Shown: piece after piece, positions 37,112 to 45,041 of the stretch
How the letters are laid out: each line of letters opens with the position of its first letter
Position numbering within the stretch: the first letter of the stretch is position 1
DNA from: Psychrobacter okhotskensis
Lineage (GTDB): Bacteria; Pseudomonadota; Gammaproteobacteria; Pseudomonadales; Moraxellaceae
DNA: 64,000 nt
Direction of reading: 5' to 3'
NCBI RefSeq assembly: GCF_013248965.1
Contig: NZ_JABRVQ010000001.1
Location: forward strand, 124,001-188,000
Notes under the pieces: model-generated
The model's database searches: none
Told to the model about the DNA's origin: nothing
What the model saw: only the letters and a program-made list of their open reading frames with translations
Translations under genes and position numbers: made by a program

Positions 37112-37444
37112 TCAATCGTCTAACAAATCCATGCGCTTAGCGGCTTCATAGATACCGGTTGAGCGATTACCAGTACGGCAAAATATCAAGACGGGTTGCT
37201 CGGCTTGATTAAAAAAGTCAGCAAACTCCTCGACGTGGTTTTGATTGAGCTCGCTACCAGCGAATGAGACTTCTTTATAAGCAAGCCCCGCCTCGGTAGC
37301 AGCGGCTTCGATATCAGCACTGGTCGGTTGTCCCGGTTCTTCGCCATCAGGACGATTATTGATAATGGTTTTGAAGCCGTTTTCGGCAAGCATAGGGACT
37401 TGATCAGGGGTAATTTGTCCCGTAATACTGATTTCGTGGCTCAT
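37112..37444 (-). CDS. DUF442 sulfurtransferase/phosphatase-like protein 1
   Basis: Protein of 110 residues of the TIGR01244/DUF442 family, the domain fused to persulfide dioxygenase in Xylella Blh. ISITGQITPDQVPMLAENGF and the catalytic loop LIFCRTGNRS (Cys followed by Arg five residues on) are typical. It likely carries sulfane sulfur on the Cys, as rhodaneses do, although the fold is dual-specificity-phosphatase-like. It lies on the same strand as a second DUF442 gene, the SulP permease and the BigR-like regulator. AAGGAGC precedes the ATG. Confidence 0.85.
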   Translation of the reverse strand: MSHEISITGQITPDQVPMLAENGFKTIINNRPDGEEPGQPTSADIEAAATEAGLAYKEVSFAGSELNQNHVEEFADFFNQAEQPVLIFCRTGNRSTGIYEAAKRMDLLDD

Positions 37445-37563
37445 AGGAGCTCCTTTTATTGTTTATATGAAAGAGTAAAATGTTTGTTATAAAAATACAG
37501 CATATAAGGGTAGGCTTATTGCAGTCATTTCTAAAGAGACCGTATGTAAGCGTTATAGTCGTT

Positions 37564-37890
37564 TTATAGCAGACCTTGCATCAATGCGCTTTGATACAGC
37601 AGTTTGGCACGTGCACCCGTACCACAAAACATCAATATGGGTTTTGGCATCGCGTGATAAAAGGCGGCAAACTGTTCTACAGTCAGCATACTCAGGCGTT
37701 CATCATCAAAGGGCAGATGGTGATAAGTCAAATTCGCTTTTGCCGTTGCATTAATAAAGTCGCAGCTGTTGGGCTGAGTGTCGACCTCGGCATCAGGGCG
37801 TATATTGAGCACTGAGCGATAACCCAGTTCCGCAATCTTGATGCATTGGCTCGGATAAATTTGCTTATAAATCGTTAAATCATTGGTCAT
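37564..37890 (-). CDS. DUF442 sulfurtransferase/phosphatase-like protein 2
   Basis: Paralogue of the next gene, 108 residues, 119 bases away in the same direction. The fold pattern is the same (IYKQIYPSQCIKIAELGYRS, VLNIRPDAE). The catalytic loop reads LMFCGTGARA, so Cys and Arg keep the C-x4-R spacing even though the loop differs. Two distinct DUF442 copies beside one dioxygenase suggest different sulfur acceptors or donors. No strong ribosome site is visible except AAAGG before the ATG. Confidence 0.78.
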   Translation of the reverse strand: MTNDLTIYKQIYPSQCIKIAELGYRSVLNIRPDAEVDTQPNSCDFINATAKANLTYHHLPFDDERLSMLTVEQFAAFYHAMPKPILMFCGTGARAKLLYQSALMQGLL

Positions 37891-38166
37891 AAAAGGGGTC
37901 GTTTGCGTTTATTAAGGAATGTAAAAAACAATAAGGCGTCAATTTGACGTTTAGAGGCTGTTTTATGTCGTTTTGGCTTGGTTTAGCTTGGCTTGTTGAG
38001 ATTCAATTTAGTTATACAACAAGCTAGCATACTATACGCTCTATCATAACGATATTTTGTTGCAGACATCAATAGTGATTGTATGGTTGACGCAAATATT
38101 AGGGGATGTTCAATACGGCTTGAGTATTCAGCTTCAGTATTTAAATTAAATGTTCAACTTAAATAT

Positions 38167-39876
38167 TCAAATTTGCTTTAGCTCATTGACGGCGTCCATG
38201 GTACTAAGATACACCTGTCCTGATAGCTCAGTGATCAGTGGGGTGTGCTCGATGATATCCATAACTGGGCCTTTGATAAAGCTAAAGTGTAAATGCTTGT
38301 CTTGTAGGGCAAGCTCTTGATTCAAGGTGCTGAGCATTTCTTGCGCAGTCAGATCAATGTGGTTGACAGCAGACATAATAAGAACCAGCTCATGCGCTTC
38401 TGGATACTGTTGTAAAGCATTTAAAATACGCCGATGTACCGATTCGCTATTACCAAAGAACAGACTCTCATCGATACGTAGCATCAATAAATTATGAAAA
38501 GTGACAACATCGTGACGATTGATATTGCGAAAGTGGCCCGTGCCAGCCAATTGACCAACGATGGCGACATGAGGTTGGCTCGACTGCCAGATGAGACTGG
38601 CAAATGACACCATGAGACCGATGACAAGGCCAGTATTTAGCCCAAATATCAGTACCCCAGTAAACGCGGCGATAAAGCTTGCCCCATCTAAGCGATCTCG
38701 TTGCCAAGCGGACTTTAAGGTGGCAATATCGATTAAACCAATGATGGATGCCATGATGGTTGCGCCAAGTAAGGCGTAGGGTAGCGGGGCGAGCGCATTG
38801 CTAAATGCTATCAGCGCTAAAACCATGACCAGTACCGTCATGAGGCTGGCAAGTGGCGTCTTGGCACCTGAGTCAACGTTGATAGCCGTCCGTGAAAACC
38901 CACCTGCCACGGCAAAGCTCTGAAACAATCCGCCGGAAATATTGGCGAGTCCAAGCCCCGTTAGCTCACGATTGGCATCAAACTTCTCACCGCGCAGCCG
39001 CGCATAAGTACTGGCGACGGAACTGCTGGAGACAAAGATAATAAGCGCCATGAGTCCTGCAGTTGGTAAGAGTTTAAGTGCTTCTTGGATATCTGGTAGA
39101 TGGGGCAGGGTAAAACTCGGTAGCCCTTGCGGAATACTACCGATAGTGGCGACGCCACGCGCATCCCAATGCAGTGCCATACTGAGTAAAATGGCAATTC
39201 CCAGTAAAATAAGCGGAAACAAGCGCTCCGCCCATTTGGCAGAGGAAGAAGACAGCCACGTTCGCCACACCCATTTGCTACCGTAGCGATTCGTGAATAA
39301 GAGAGCAAAGGCGATCACGCCAATCAGTAAGGTCAGCAGGTGTAGCTGGCGCGCATATAACTGCATGGTCGATAGATAGCTAATTAGGCTACTACCTGCT
39401 ATCGGAATATCCGTTAAGTATTTTAGCTGACTGACGAAGATAAGAACCGCCGCGCCGCTCACAAACCCTGCCGATACGCCGCGGCTGATAAACTGCATAA
39501 TCCAGCCAAGCTTGAGCCATCCTGCGATCCAAAGCAGAGACCCTACCATCAGTGCCAATAAACTTGCCATTAGGGCATATTGTTCCGGGCCCCGATCAGC
39601 GTAAGGCAACAAACTACTGGCAGTCATAATAGCGGTGATGGCAACCGGTCCTACCGCTTGCACATTGCTAGAGCCGAGCCAAGCGTAAACGATGACAGGC
39701 ACAATCGCTGCGTATAGACCGTAGACGGGTGGTAAGCCTGCAAGTACGGCGTAGCCAAGACTCTGCGGTATCACCAGTACGCCCACCACCAGTCCAGCGA
39801 TGACGTCAGTCGGCAAGGCAGCCAGCTGATACTGGCGCAGCCAAATGGGAATGAGGCGAGCGGCGATAGAGGTCAT
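38167..39876 (-). CDS. SulP-family sulfate/sulfite permease with STAS domain
   Basis: Inner-membrane anion transporter of 569 residues. About 10-14 hydrophobic segments run from residue 20 to 420, beginning with the SulP signature region DVIAGLVVGVLVIPQSLGYA and PPVYGLYAAIVPV. A cytoplasmic STAS domain occupies about residues 435-560 (MLRIDESLFFGNSE, LVLIMSAVNHID). In this cluster it may export the sulfite or sulfate made by the persulfide dioxygenase. It lies 57 bases after the BigR-like gene and is likely co-transcribed with it. Confidence 0.87.
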   Translation of the reverse strand: MTSIAARLIPIWLRQYQLAALPTDVIAGLVVGVLVIPQSLGYAVLAGLPPVYGLYAAIVPVIVYAWLGSSNVQAVGPVAITAIMTASSLLPYADRGPEQYALMASLLALMVGSLLWIAGWLKLGWIMQFISRGVSAGFVSGAAVLIFVSQLKYLTDIPIAGSSLISYLSTMQLYARQLHLLTLLIGVIAFALLFTNRYGSKWVWRTWLSSSSAKWAERLFPLILLGIAILLSMALHWDARGVATIGSIPQGLPSFTLPHLPDIQEALKLLPTAGLMALIIFVSSSSVASTYARLRGEKFDANRELTGLGLANISGGLFQSFAVAGGFSRTAINVDSGAKTPLASLMTVLVMVLALIAFSNALAPLPYALLGATIMASIIGLIDIATLKSAWQRDRLDGASFIAAFTGVLIFGLNTGLVIGLMVSFASLIWQSSQPHVAIVGQLAGTGHFRNINRHDVVTFHNLLMLRIDESLFFGNSESVHRRILNALQQYPEAHELVLIMSAVNHIDLTAQEMLSTLNQELALQDKHLHFSFIKGPVMDIIEHTPLITELSGQVYLSTMDAVNELKQI

Positions 39877-39932
39877 ATCAATACATCATCACAATAAATA
39901 AAGTTAAAAACAGCTAAGAACTCAATAACCAG

Positions 39933-40325
39933 TTATGCATCTGTTTTGGCACAAAAGCGCTCATACAGTAAATGTAGCACCGCCAAAGCGTCGTCGCTGG
40001 CGATACTATAATAGATTTGCTTGCCGTCGCGCCGTGTCGTGACCAGCTCATCCTTACGCAAGATACCTAACTGCTGTGATAAGCTCGGCTGCCCAACACC
40101 GACCAAACCCTCAAGCTCACTGACGCAATACTCGCCTTGTGTCAGCTGACAAAGAAGGAGCAAGCGATCAGGATGTGAGAGCGACTTTAATAATTGGCTG
40201 GCTTGCATAGACGCTTTTTGCATTTGTTTGGCAAGATCTATCGGTGCAAAGTCTGCGTTACTATCTGACGCAGACTCGATAGTACGGTCAGTAGAGCTAG
40301 CCAATGCTGAGGTGGAAGTTGTCAG
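39933..40325 (-). CDS. ArsR-family persulfide-responsive repressor (BigR/SqrR-like)
   Basis: Winged-helix repressor of the ArsR family. Numbering from a TTG at 40304, it has Cys52, Cys60 and Cys118. Cys52 and Cys118 are 66 residues apart, exactly the spacing of the redox pair Cys42/Cys108 in Xylella BigR and Cys41/Cys107 in SqrR. The recognition helix is in GQPSLSQQLGILRKDELV. No ATG is present. A perfect AAGGAG at 40332-40337 is 6 bases before a CTG at 40325, so I place the start there; the TTG at 40304 lacks a ribosome site. It is probably derepressed by persulfides. Confidence 0.8.
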   Translation of the reverse strand: MTTSTSALASSTDRTIESASDSNADFAPIDLAKQMQKASMQASQLLKSLSHPDRLLLLCQLTQGEYCVSELEGLVGVGQPSLSQQLGILRKDELVTTRRDGKQIYYSIASDDALAVLHLLYERFCAKTDA

Positions 40326-40450
40326 AGTAAGCTCCTTATATAAAACCGCGATAGAGGTCGTGCGGCTTGTATAAAAGTAATGTGTGATTACCGTTAATTA
40401 TCAATGATATCGCAATCCATAGCAAGTTATCATTATTTACATTATATAAA

Positions 40451-40479
40451 TTGATAAATTGTATGACGGTTGCTATATT
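40451..40479 (+). promoter_or_regulatory. Sigma-70 promoter for the persulfide dioxygenase
   Basis: TTGATA (40451-40456), 17-base spacer, TATATT (40474-40479). Transcription would start near 40486 and give a leader of about 210 bases that contains the palindrome at 40509-40523. The TTGATA overlaps the right arm of a TTATCA...TGATAA inverted repeat, a plausible repressor site. Confidence 0.6.
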
Positions 40480-40508
40480 GGTATTAACGTTACGAAAGCA
40501 TATTAGGA

Positions 40509-40523
40509 CAGGTTTAAAACCTG
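40509..40523. promoter_or_regulatory. Perfect palindrome CAGGTTTAAAACCTG
   Basis: Arms CAGGTTT and AAACCTG around a single A. It lies about 25 bases downstream of the predicted dioxygenase transcription start, the right place for a repressor operator. Confidence 0.5.
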
Positions 40524-40550
40524 AAGGCTAATGTCGACATTGTTCTTGAT

Positions 40551-40580
40551 GTTGCCGTCAGCGTTAAGATTAACGGCAAC
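40551..40580. repeat. Inverted repeat in the dioxygenase leader
   Basis: GTTGCCGT (40551-40558) and ACGGCAAC (40573-40580) form a perfect 8-bp stem, with GTTAA/TTAAC inside the loop able to pair. There is no T-run. It may be an mRNA hairpin or a second operator. Confidence 0.5.
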
Positions 40581-40699
40581 TATTTATAACCATTTTCAAG
40601 ATGTGTTCGTTTACGTATTAAACATTGTATATGACCACCCATTATACTGAAAGAATGGGTGGAAGATTGACATCATCCTATAAAAACAGAGAGGCGGCC

Positions 40700-41572
40700 A
40701 TGCAAGTTCATTCGTTCTTACATAGCGACACCGAGACTTATACCCATGTACTCGCAGACGTTCAGCAGCAGCTGTGCGCCATTATCGATCCGGTATTGGA
40801 CTTTGACTCAAAGTCAGGACGTACGAGCACCAAGAGCGTAGACGAGGTCATTGAGTTTGTACGTGAGCACGGTTGGCAACTGCTGTATGTCATCGAAACC
40901 CATGCGCATGCCGATCATCTCTCAGCAGCTATCCATGTTAAAGAAAATCTCGGCGGAGAATTGGTCATCGGTCAACATATTACCGAAGTACAAAAAATAT
41001 TTAAGCAAATTTTTAACTTTGATACTAGCTTTCGCACCGATGCCAGCCAATTCGATATTTTGACCGACGAAGGCGACACGTTAGCGCTTGGCGATATTAC
41101 GATCACAGCCATGTATGTGCCCGGTCACACACGGGCGGATATGGCTTATCTGGCGGCTGACAAAGAAAAAACAGTGGTCTTCGTTGGCGATACCTTGTTC
41201 GCGCCTGACGTCGGTACAGCACGCTGCGACTTTCCCGGTGGCGATGCCAAAATGCTCTATCATTCTATTCAAAAGCTACTCGCGCTCGATGATAATACAG
41301 TCATCTATCTGTGTCATGACTACCCAGGCCAAGGACGCAAGCACTGTCCAACCACTACAGTAGCGGCGCAGAAGCTAGGAAATATTCATGTGAAAGATGG
41401 TATCAATGAGGCAGAGTTTGTGCAGATGCGTGAGCGCCGCGATGCAACTCTTGAGATGCCGCGTCTGATTATCCCGTCTGTCCAAGTTAATATCGATGCC
41501 GGACACTTTCCTGCACCGGAAGACAATGGCACGCGTTATTTGAAAGTACCGATCAATGTCCTTGGTGGATAA
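40700..41572 (+). CDS. Persulfide dioxygenase (ETHE1-like, MBL fold)
   Basis: Non-haem iron enzyme of 290 residues that oxidises glutathione persulfide to sulfite. The metal motif THAHADHLSA (His68, His70, Asp72, His73 from this start) is followed by YVPGHTRADM, FVGDTLFAPDVGTARCDFPGG and the C-terminal YLCHDYP, all typical of bacterial ETHE1/Blh dioxygenases. In Xylella the DUF442 domain is fused to it; here it is encoded separately. The start at 40700 follows GAGAGG. The frame opens earlier (40625) but those residues have no ribosome site. Confidence 0.9.
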   Translation: MQVHSFLHSDTETYTHVLADVQQQLCAIIDPVLDFDSKSGRTSTKSVDEVIEFVREHGWQLLYVIETHAHADHLSAAIHVKENLGGELVIGQHITEVQKIFKQIFNFDTSFRTDASQFDILTDEGDTLALGDITITAMYVPGHTRADMAYLAADKEKTVVFVGDTLFAPDVGTARCDFPGGDAKMLYHSIQKLLALDDNTVIYLCHDYPGQGRKHCPTTTVAAQKLGNIHVKDGINEAEFVQMRERRDATLEMPRLIIPSVQVNIDAGHFPAPEDNGTRYLKVPINVLGG

Positions 41573-41722
41573 GCTAAATAGTGCTGCAATAAGTGATATT
41601 ATCTGTGTCGATCCAGCGGTTCAGAGGCAACCAACTTGGGCAAATAGCTTATAGATAAAAATGCCAAAGTTGAATTTTTAAGACAATAAAACGATTAAAA
41701 TAATTAGAAGAGGAGATATACA

Positions 41723-42160
41723 ATGAGTGAGCAAAACTCGCACGTGGTATGCCCACATTGCCAAGCTACCAATCGCGTACCCGCTGCCAAGTTGGCGGCT
41801 GCTCCAAACTGCGGTAAATGTGGTCAGCCATTATTGACCGCTAGCCCGCATGAGCTAAACGGACAAAGTATTAATAAAGTTATTCAAAAAAATGAGCTAT
41901 TGACTGTCGTAGACTTTTGGGCGAGCTGGTGTCAGCCTTGTATTATGATGGCACCGGAGTTCAAAGCCGCTGCTGGTCAGCTGCCGCAAGTAGTGTTTGC
42001 CAAAATCCAAACGGATAAATATGAGCAGGCGGCAGCGCCCTATAATATCCGTAGTCTACCGACGATGGTGGCCTTCAAAAACGGTAAAGAAGTGGCGCGT
42101 CAATCAGGGGCGCTTCCTAGCAATCAAATTGTCCAGTGGATAAGAAGCCTAAATTCTTAA
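41723..42160 (+). CDS. trxC: Thioredoxin 2 (TrxC-type) with WCQPC active site
   Basis: Cytoplasmic thioredoxin of 145 residues. The N-terminal zinc-finger has Cys10, Cys13, Cys30 and Cys33, as in TrxC. The thioredoxin fold includes VVDFWASWCQPC (Cys70, Cys73) and the cis-Pro segment RSLPTMVAFKNG. The active site is WCQPC, where TrxC normally has WCGPC. It lies 150 bases after the dioxygenase with its own AGAGGAGA ribosome site, so it may reduce persulfides or DUF442 proteins. A terminator follows. Confidence 0.9.
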   Translation: MSEQNSHVVCPHCQATNRVPAAKLAAAPNCGKCGQPLLTASPHELNGQSINKVIQKNELLTVVDFWASWCQPCIMMAPEFKAAAGQLPQVVFAKIQTDKYEQAAAPYNIRSLPTMVAFKNGKEVARQSGALPSNQIVQWIRSLNS

Positions 42161-42196
42161 GCATTGCTTAAGTTTTTACTCATAATGATTGGACAC

Positions 42197-42233
42197 AAAA
42201 AAGCCAATACGCTATCAACGTATTGGCTTTTTT
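42197..42233. terminator. Terminator after trxC
   Basis: A 15-bp perfect stem, AAAAAAGCCAATACG with CGTATTGGCTTTTTT, and a 7-base loop. It works in both directions and also closes the convergent lipoprotein gene. Confidence 0.9.
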
Positions 42234-42294
42234 AATGCTGAAACAGTGGTATCTGCATACTATCAAAACGATAGCGAATAAGCATCAAGTGATT

Positions 42295-42696
42295 TTATTC
42301 ACCATAAATCTTAACACCATTGACGAAGCTACAACGCTGAATACGGGCCGATTGGACAATCGCATCACGCTCACCATAAAGCCGTGATAGTTTGGCATCG
42401 CGGGCTTTGGTATTGTTGCTTTTGCCCACACCAAAACTGATATTCGGTGAGATGCCCCAGCGTCCTGCTGAAACTCCAACACCGACGCCTGACGCGGATA
42501 AGGTTGATTGCTCATTACGCGCGGCATCAACGTAACGATTGACGCGGGTGTACTCTTGGCTCAGTGCTTGGCAGTCATAGCTCTGATACGTACTTGGCGG
42601 CACATATTGCGGCGTGATATTACCAGTAGAGGCGCAGCCTGAGAGAGCCAACATACCGGCTGATGCCAAGAGTATCGCTATAGTAAGGTTTTTCAT
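42295..42696 (-). CDS. Small lipoprotein of unknown function
   Basis: Protein of 133 residues with a lipoprotein signal ending LALSGC (Cys21). The mature part has a Pro/Ser/Tyr-rich start, then YDCQALSQEYTRVNRYVDAAR, a Gly/Val/Ser-rich middle (SGVGVGVSAG) and a C-terminal Cys in IQRCSFVNG, which may form a disulfide with the Cys near residue 43. Such small proteins are common in Moraxellaceae; no function is known to me. It is preceded by a MITE-like repeat. Confidence 0.72.
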   Translation of the reverse strand: MKNLTIAILLASAGMLALSGCASTGNITPQYVPPSTYQSYDCQALSQEYTRVNRYVDAARNEQSTLSASGVGVGVSAGRWGISPNISFGVGKSNNTKARDAKLSRLYGERDAIVQSARIQRCSFVNGVKIYGE

Positions 42697-43121
42697 AATG
42701 GCTCCATAGGGCTAAGTAATGATAGGTGCAGTTGCTAAACTTTTAAGTCAAATAATCGTAATTGCTTTGCTAGGGCGTGTCTTCAATTTATCGATAGTCA
42801 TCTAAATGGGCTAAATCTTGCCAAACATCGTCAAATAGCTGGTTAATATCTCGATATTATCTACGCTGTTTTTCTTGTTTGACGGCAATTTATCTCATTT
42901 TTATCACCATTTTTGCAATGAAGACACGCCCTAATAATTATTCGCTTGCAAATGATCCTTTTTAATAACGAACATGCCTTAAACAAGCATGCAAGGCATT
43001 GTATTTATTTAAGATAGCAAAAATAACGGGATTAAGATATTAAAAATATACGCCCTAGTAGCCGTTTATCTTGCAATCCCGCCATCACTTTATTCAAGCT
43101 CAGTCAGATATAGAGTGGCGA
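42697..43121. other. Gap holding MITE-like copy B
   Basis: 425 bases with the best-preserved inverted-repeat element (42771-42933) and a lone end-like sequence ACGCCCTA at 43050-43057. No gene is seen. Confidence 0.6.
42771..42933 (+). repeat. MITE-like element, copy B (intact ends)
   Basis: 163 bp with perfect 15-bp termini: TAGGGCGTGTCTTCA at the left and TGAAGACACGCCCTA at the right. If the outer TA is a target duplication, the element itself starts GGGCGTG. The interior aligns with copy A (18478-18648) in the same orientation and with copy C (31635-31808) in reverse. It has no coding capacity. Confidence 0.82.
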
Positions 43122-43481
43122 TTAAAATAAATTATCAGGTTTGCTAAAGGCCAGTAATACAATGCCGATATAAGCCACGGCAGCGATAAGAATACCTATT
43201 TTGGTTTGCCCCGGTGTCGCGTGAGGATGAAAAGCTTTGATACTGGCGCTAATAGCCGCTACGAGTAGGATTATTTTGGCAAATACCCATTGTACTGGCG
43301 CATTGGCATTCATCAGTTGCATCAGCATCACGGCGCCTGACACGATGAGCAACGCATAGAGGACATGGGTGGCTATTTTGAACACGCGTGGCGCTCGTCG
43401 ATTGGCGCTTAATGCCAGATAGCTTTGGTATAAAAATAGCACAATCACCAATACTGCCATGAGCATATGTAAATGTTTCAT
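43122..43481 (-). CDS. SirB2-like membrane protein
   Basis: Integral membrane protein of 119 residues with four hydrophobic segments (about 5-20, 36-55, 65-80, 92-112). It matches the SirB2/invasion-regulator family in pattern: MKHLHMLMAVLVIVLFLYQ, HVLYALLIVSGAVMLMQ and FAKIILLVAA. The function is unknown despite the name. ATTTCCTTT upstream in the forward sense corresponds to AAAGGAAA before its ATG. Confidence 0.75.
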   Translation of the reverse strand: MKHLHMLMAVLVIVLFLYQSYLALSANRRAPRVFKIATHVLYALLIVSGAVMLMQLMNANAPVQWVFAKIILLVAAISASIKAFHPHATPGQTKIGILIAAVAYIGIVLLAFSKPDNLF

Positions 43482-43619
43482 CGAGTGTCATTTCCTTTAA
43501 CGGGGCAATTTGCAAGTTTGTAAAAAAGCACGCGATGTCAGCTGTTTAAGTGGCAAGCACATCGTGAGCAACGTGTTTCTAATAATTGTTATTTAACTTA
43601 AAAATTGGCTACAGCTTAC

Positions 43620-43946
43620 CTAGCTTTTATTTTGTCCGGCACATAGCGGGCTATCAGGACTTTGACCTTGCCATTCGGTTGGCGTATAAGCATGAATCGC
43701 CAAGGCATGTACTTGACCACCCTGTGAGGTCAATAAGGCGTTAACCAAGCCATATATGAGCTGATGACGCGCGACCAAACGTTTGCCTTCAAAGGCATCG
43801 CTCACAATAGTCAGTTTAAAATGGCTCTCTTTACCCTCGAAATAACCTGCATGATTCATCGATTCATTGATTAATTCGATATGCTGCGGTTGTAAGCCCT
43901 GTAGCTCCTGATGGAGCGCGTCGGCAGTCGGTGAGTGGTTACTCAT
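43620..43946 (-). CDS. BolA-family protein
   Basis: Protein of 108 residues. The BolA domain occupies about residues 12-95: QPQHIELINESMNHAGYFEG, ESHFKLTIVSDAFEGKRLVA with the conserved His and Phe, and ALAIHAYTPTEW at the end. BolA-like proteins bind iron-sulfur clusters with monothiol glutaredoxins and affect morphology and stress responses. No glutaredoxin gene is nearby. It is transcribed alone, with AAAGGATTC before the ATG. Confidence 0.88.
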   Translation of the reverse strand: MSNHSPTADALHQELQGLQPQHIELINESMNHAGYFEGKESHFKLTIVSDAFEGKRLVARHQLIYGLVNALLTSQGGQVHALAIHAYTPTEWQGQSPDSPLCAGQNKS

Positions 43947-44114
43947 AAGAATCCTTTATTTTGTGAAGCTTAACAGTCTTTGAAGCAATATTTGAGACCG
44001 TATGATGACCATTATAGCAGACGCTGATAACTGTACAGAAAGCTATTAGACGGACCATAACACAGCCAATCGCTTTAAACTAATGCCGCCATTAAGTTGT
44101 CAGTCAAAAACCTA

Positions 44115-44153
44115 AAAAAGCAGAGTACAACCCATGGGCTGTACTCTGCTTTT
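44115..44153. terminator. Terminator of the M48 peptidase gene
   Basis: AAAGCAGAGTACA, loop, TGTACTCTGCTTTT, with runs of A on one side and T on the other. It lies about 80 bases after the stop of the reverse-strand peptidase gene. Confidence 0.85.
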
Positions 44154-44228
44154 GGTAAGCTATCAACCTCTATATAAGACATTGACAGCTGATAACTGAC
44201 AGCCGATAACTACTAGCCAAAATAGCTA

Positions 44229-45041
44229 TTAACGACGTGACTTTTGGTACAGTGGCATCACTTTAGGCATCAATGCTTGCAGTTGGCTAATGCGATTGCT
44301 ACTGTTTGGGTGAGTGCTTAAGAATTGTGGTGGCTCGCCTTGACTGGCGCGCTGCATTTTTTGCCACAAGCTGATAGCTGCTTGCGGATTGTAGCCTGCA
44401 CGTGCCATTAGCTCAAGACCGATTTGGTCCGCTTCCGCTTCTTGAGTACGACTGTGTGGACGACTCAAACCTAAATCCCCAGCGACGTTTGCTAGCTCAG
44501 CCTGACCTTGCGATAGCCCAAAGATACTCGCTGCGACGCCGATACCCGTCTGAGTAGCATACTCGCGTGACAGACGCTCACGTGAGTGCTCACGCAGGGC
44601 ATGAGACATCTCATGACCCATAATCGCGGCAATCTCATCATCCGTCAGGTTTAGACGATCGATAATACCTGAGTAAAACATGATTTTACCGCCCGGCATG
44701 ACAAAGGCGTTCAGCTCATTGGATTTAATGGTATGTACTTCCCATTTCCAATTAGCCGCATCAGGACGATATACACCCACTTGACCGATCAGACGGTTAG
44801 AGATGCTTTTTAAGCGATTGAGCTGCGCTTTATTGGTATCGAGCACGCCGCGCTTACTGGCCTCTTGCAAGTTTTTATTATAGCTTTGCGCTGATAGTTG
44901 CTGTACTTGTTCACTAGAGACCAAAAGTAGCTGTTGACGATCAACACCGACAGCACCAGTAGTGGTAGTGCTGGTACAGCCAGTCAAAGTAAGTGCCGAC
45001 AATGACGCGGCCATCACGGTGGTGGTAAGTATTTTTTTCAT
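44229..45041 (-). CDS. M48-family metalloprotease lipoprotein (LoiP/YcaL-like)
   Basis: Outer-membrane-anchored zinc peptidase of 270 residues. The lipoprotein signal ends LTLTGC (Cys22). The catalytic motif is HEMSH (His143, Glu144, His147) and the third zinc ligand lies in TQEAEADQIGLELM. It would degrade misfolded envelope proteins. The start at 45041 has GAGG nine bases upstream; the ATG at 45050 directly abuts that ribosome site and is rejected. Confidence 0.88.
   Translation of the reverse strand: MKKILTTTVMAASLSALTLTGCTSTTTTGAVGVDRQQLLLVSSEQVQQLSAQSYNKNLQEASKRGVLDTNKAQLNRLKSISNRLIGQVGVYRPDAANWKWEVHTIKSNELNAFVMPGGKIMFYSGIIDRLNLTDDEIAAIMGHEMSHALREHSRERLSREYATQTGIGVAASIFGLSQGQAELANVAGDLGLSRPHSRTQEAEADQIGLELMARAGYNPQAAISLWQKMQRASQGEPPQFLSTHPNSSNRISQLQALMPKVMPLYQKSRR

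Larger units (their letters stand above)
40326..40699. promoter_or_regulatory. Regulatory region between the BigR-like and dioxygenase genes
   Basis: This divergent region contains a promoter for the dioxygenase, several AT-rich inverted repeats (GTAAT-GTGTG-ATTAC at 40380-40394; TTATCA with TGATAA around 40427-40457), a perfect 15-bp palindrome (40509-40523) and an 8-bp stem (40551-40580). At least one is likely the operator of the BigR-like repressor, but I cannot say which. Confidence 0.55.

Noticed and set aside
39933..40304. Metal-sensing ArsR/SmtB function for the regulator
   Set aside because: The usual metal-box cysteines of ArsR or SmtB (ELCVCDL) are absent, and the 66-residue Cys spacing fits persulfide sensors better.
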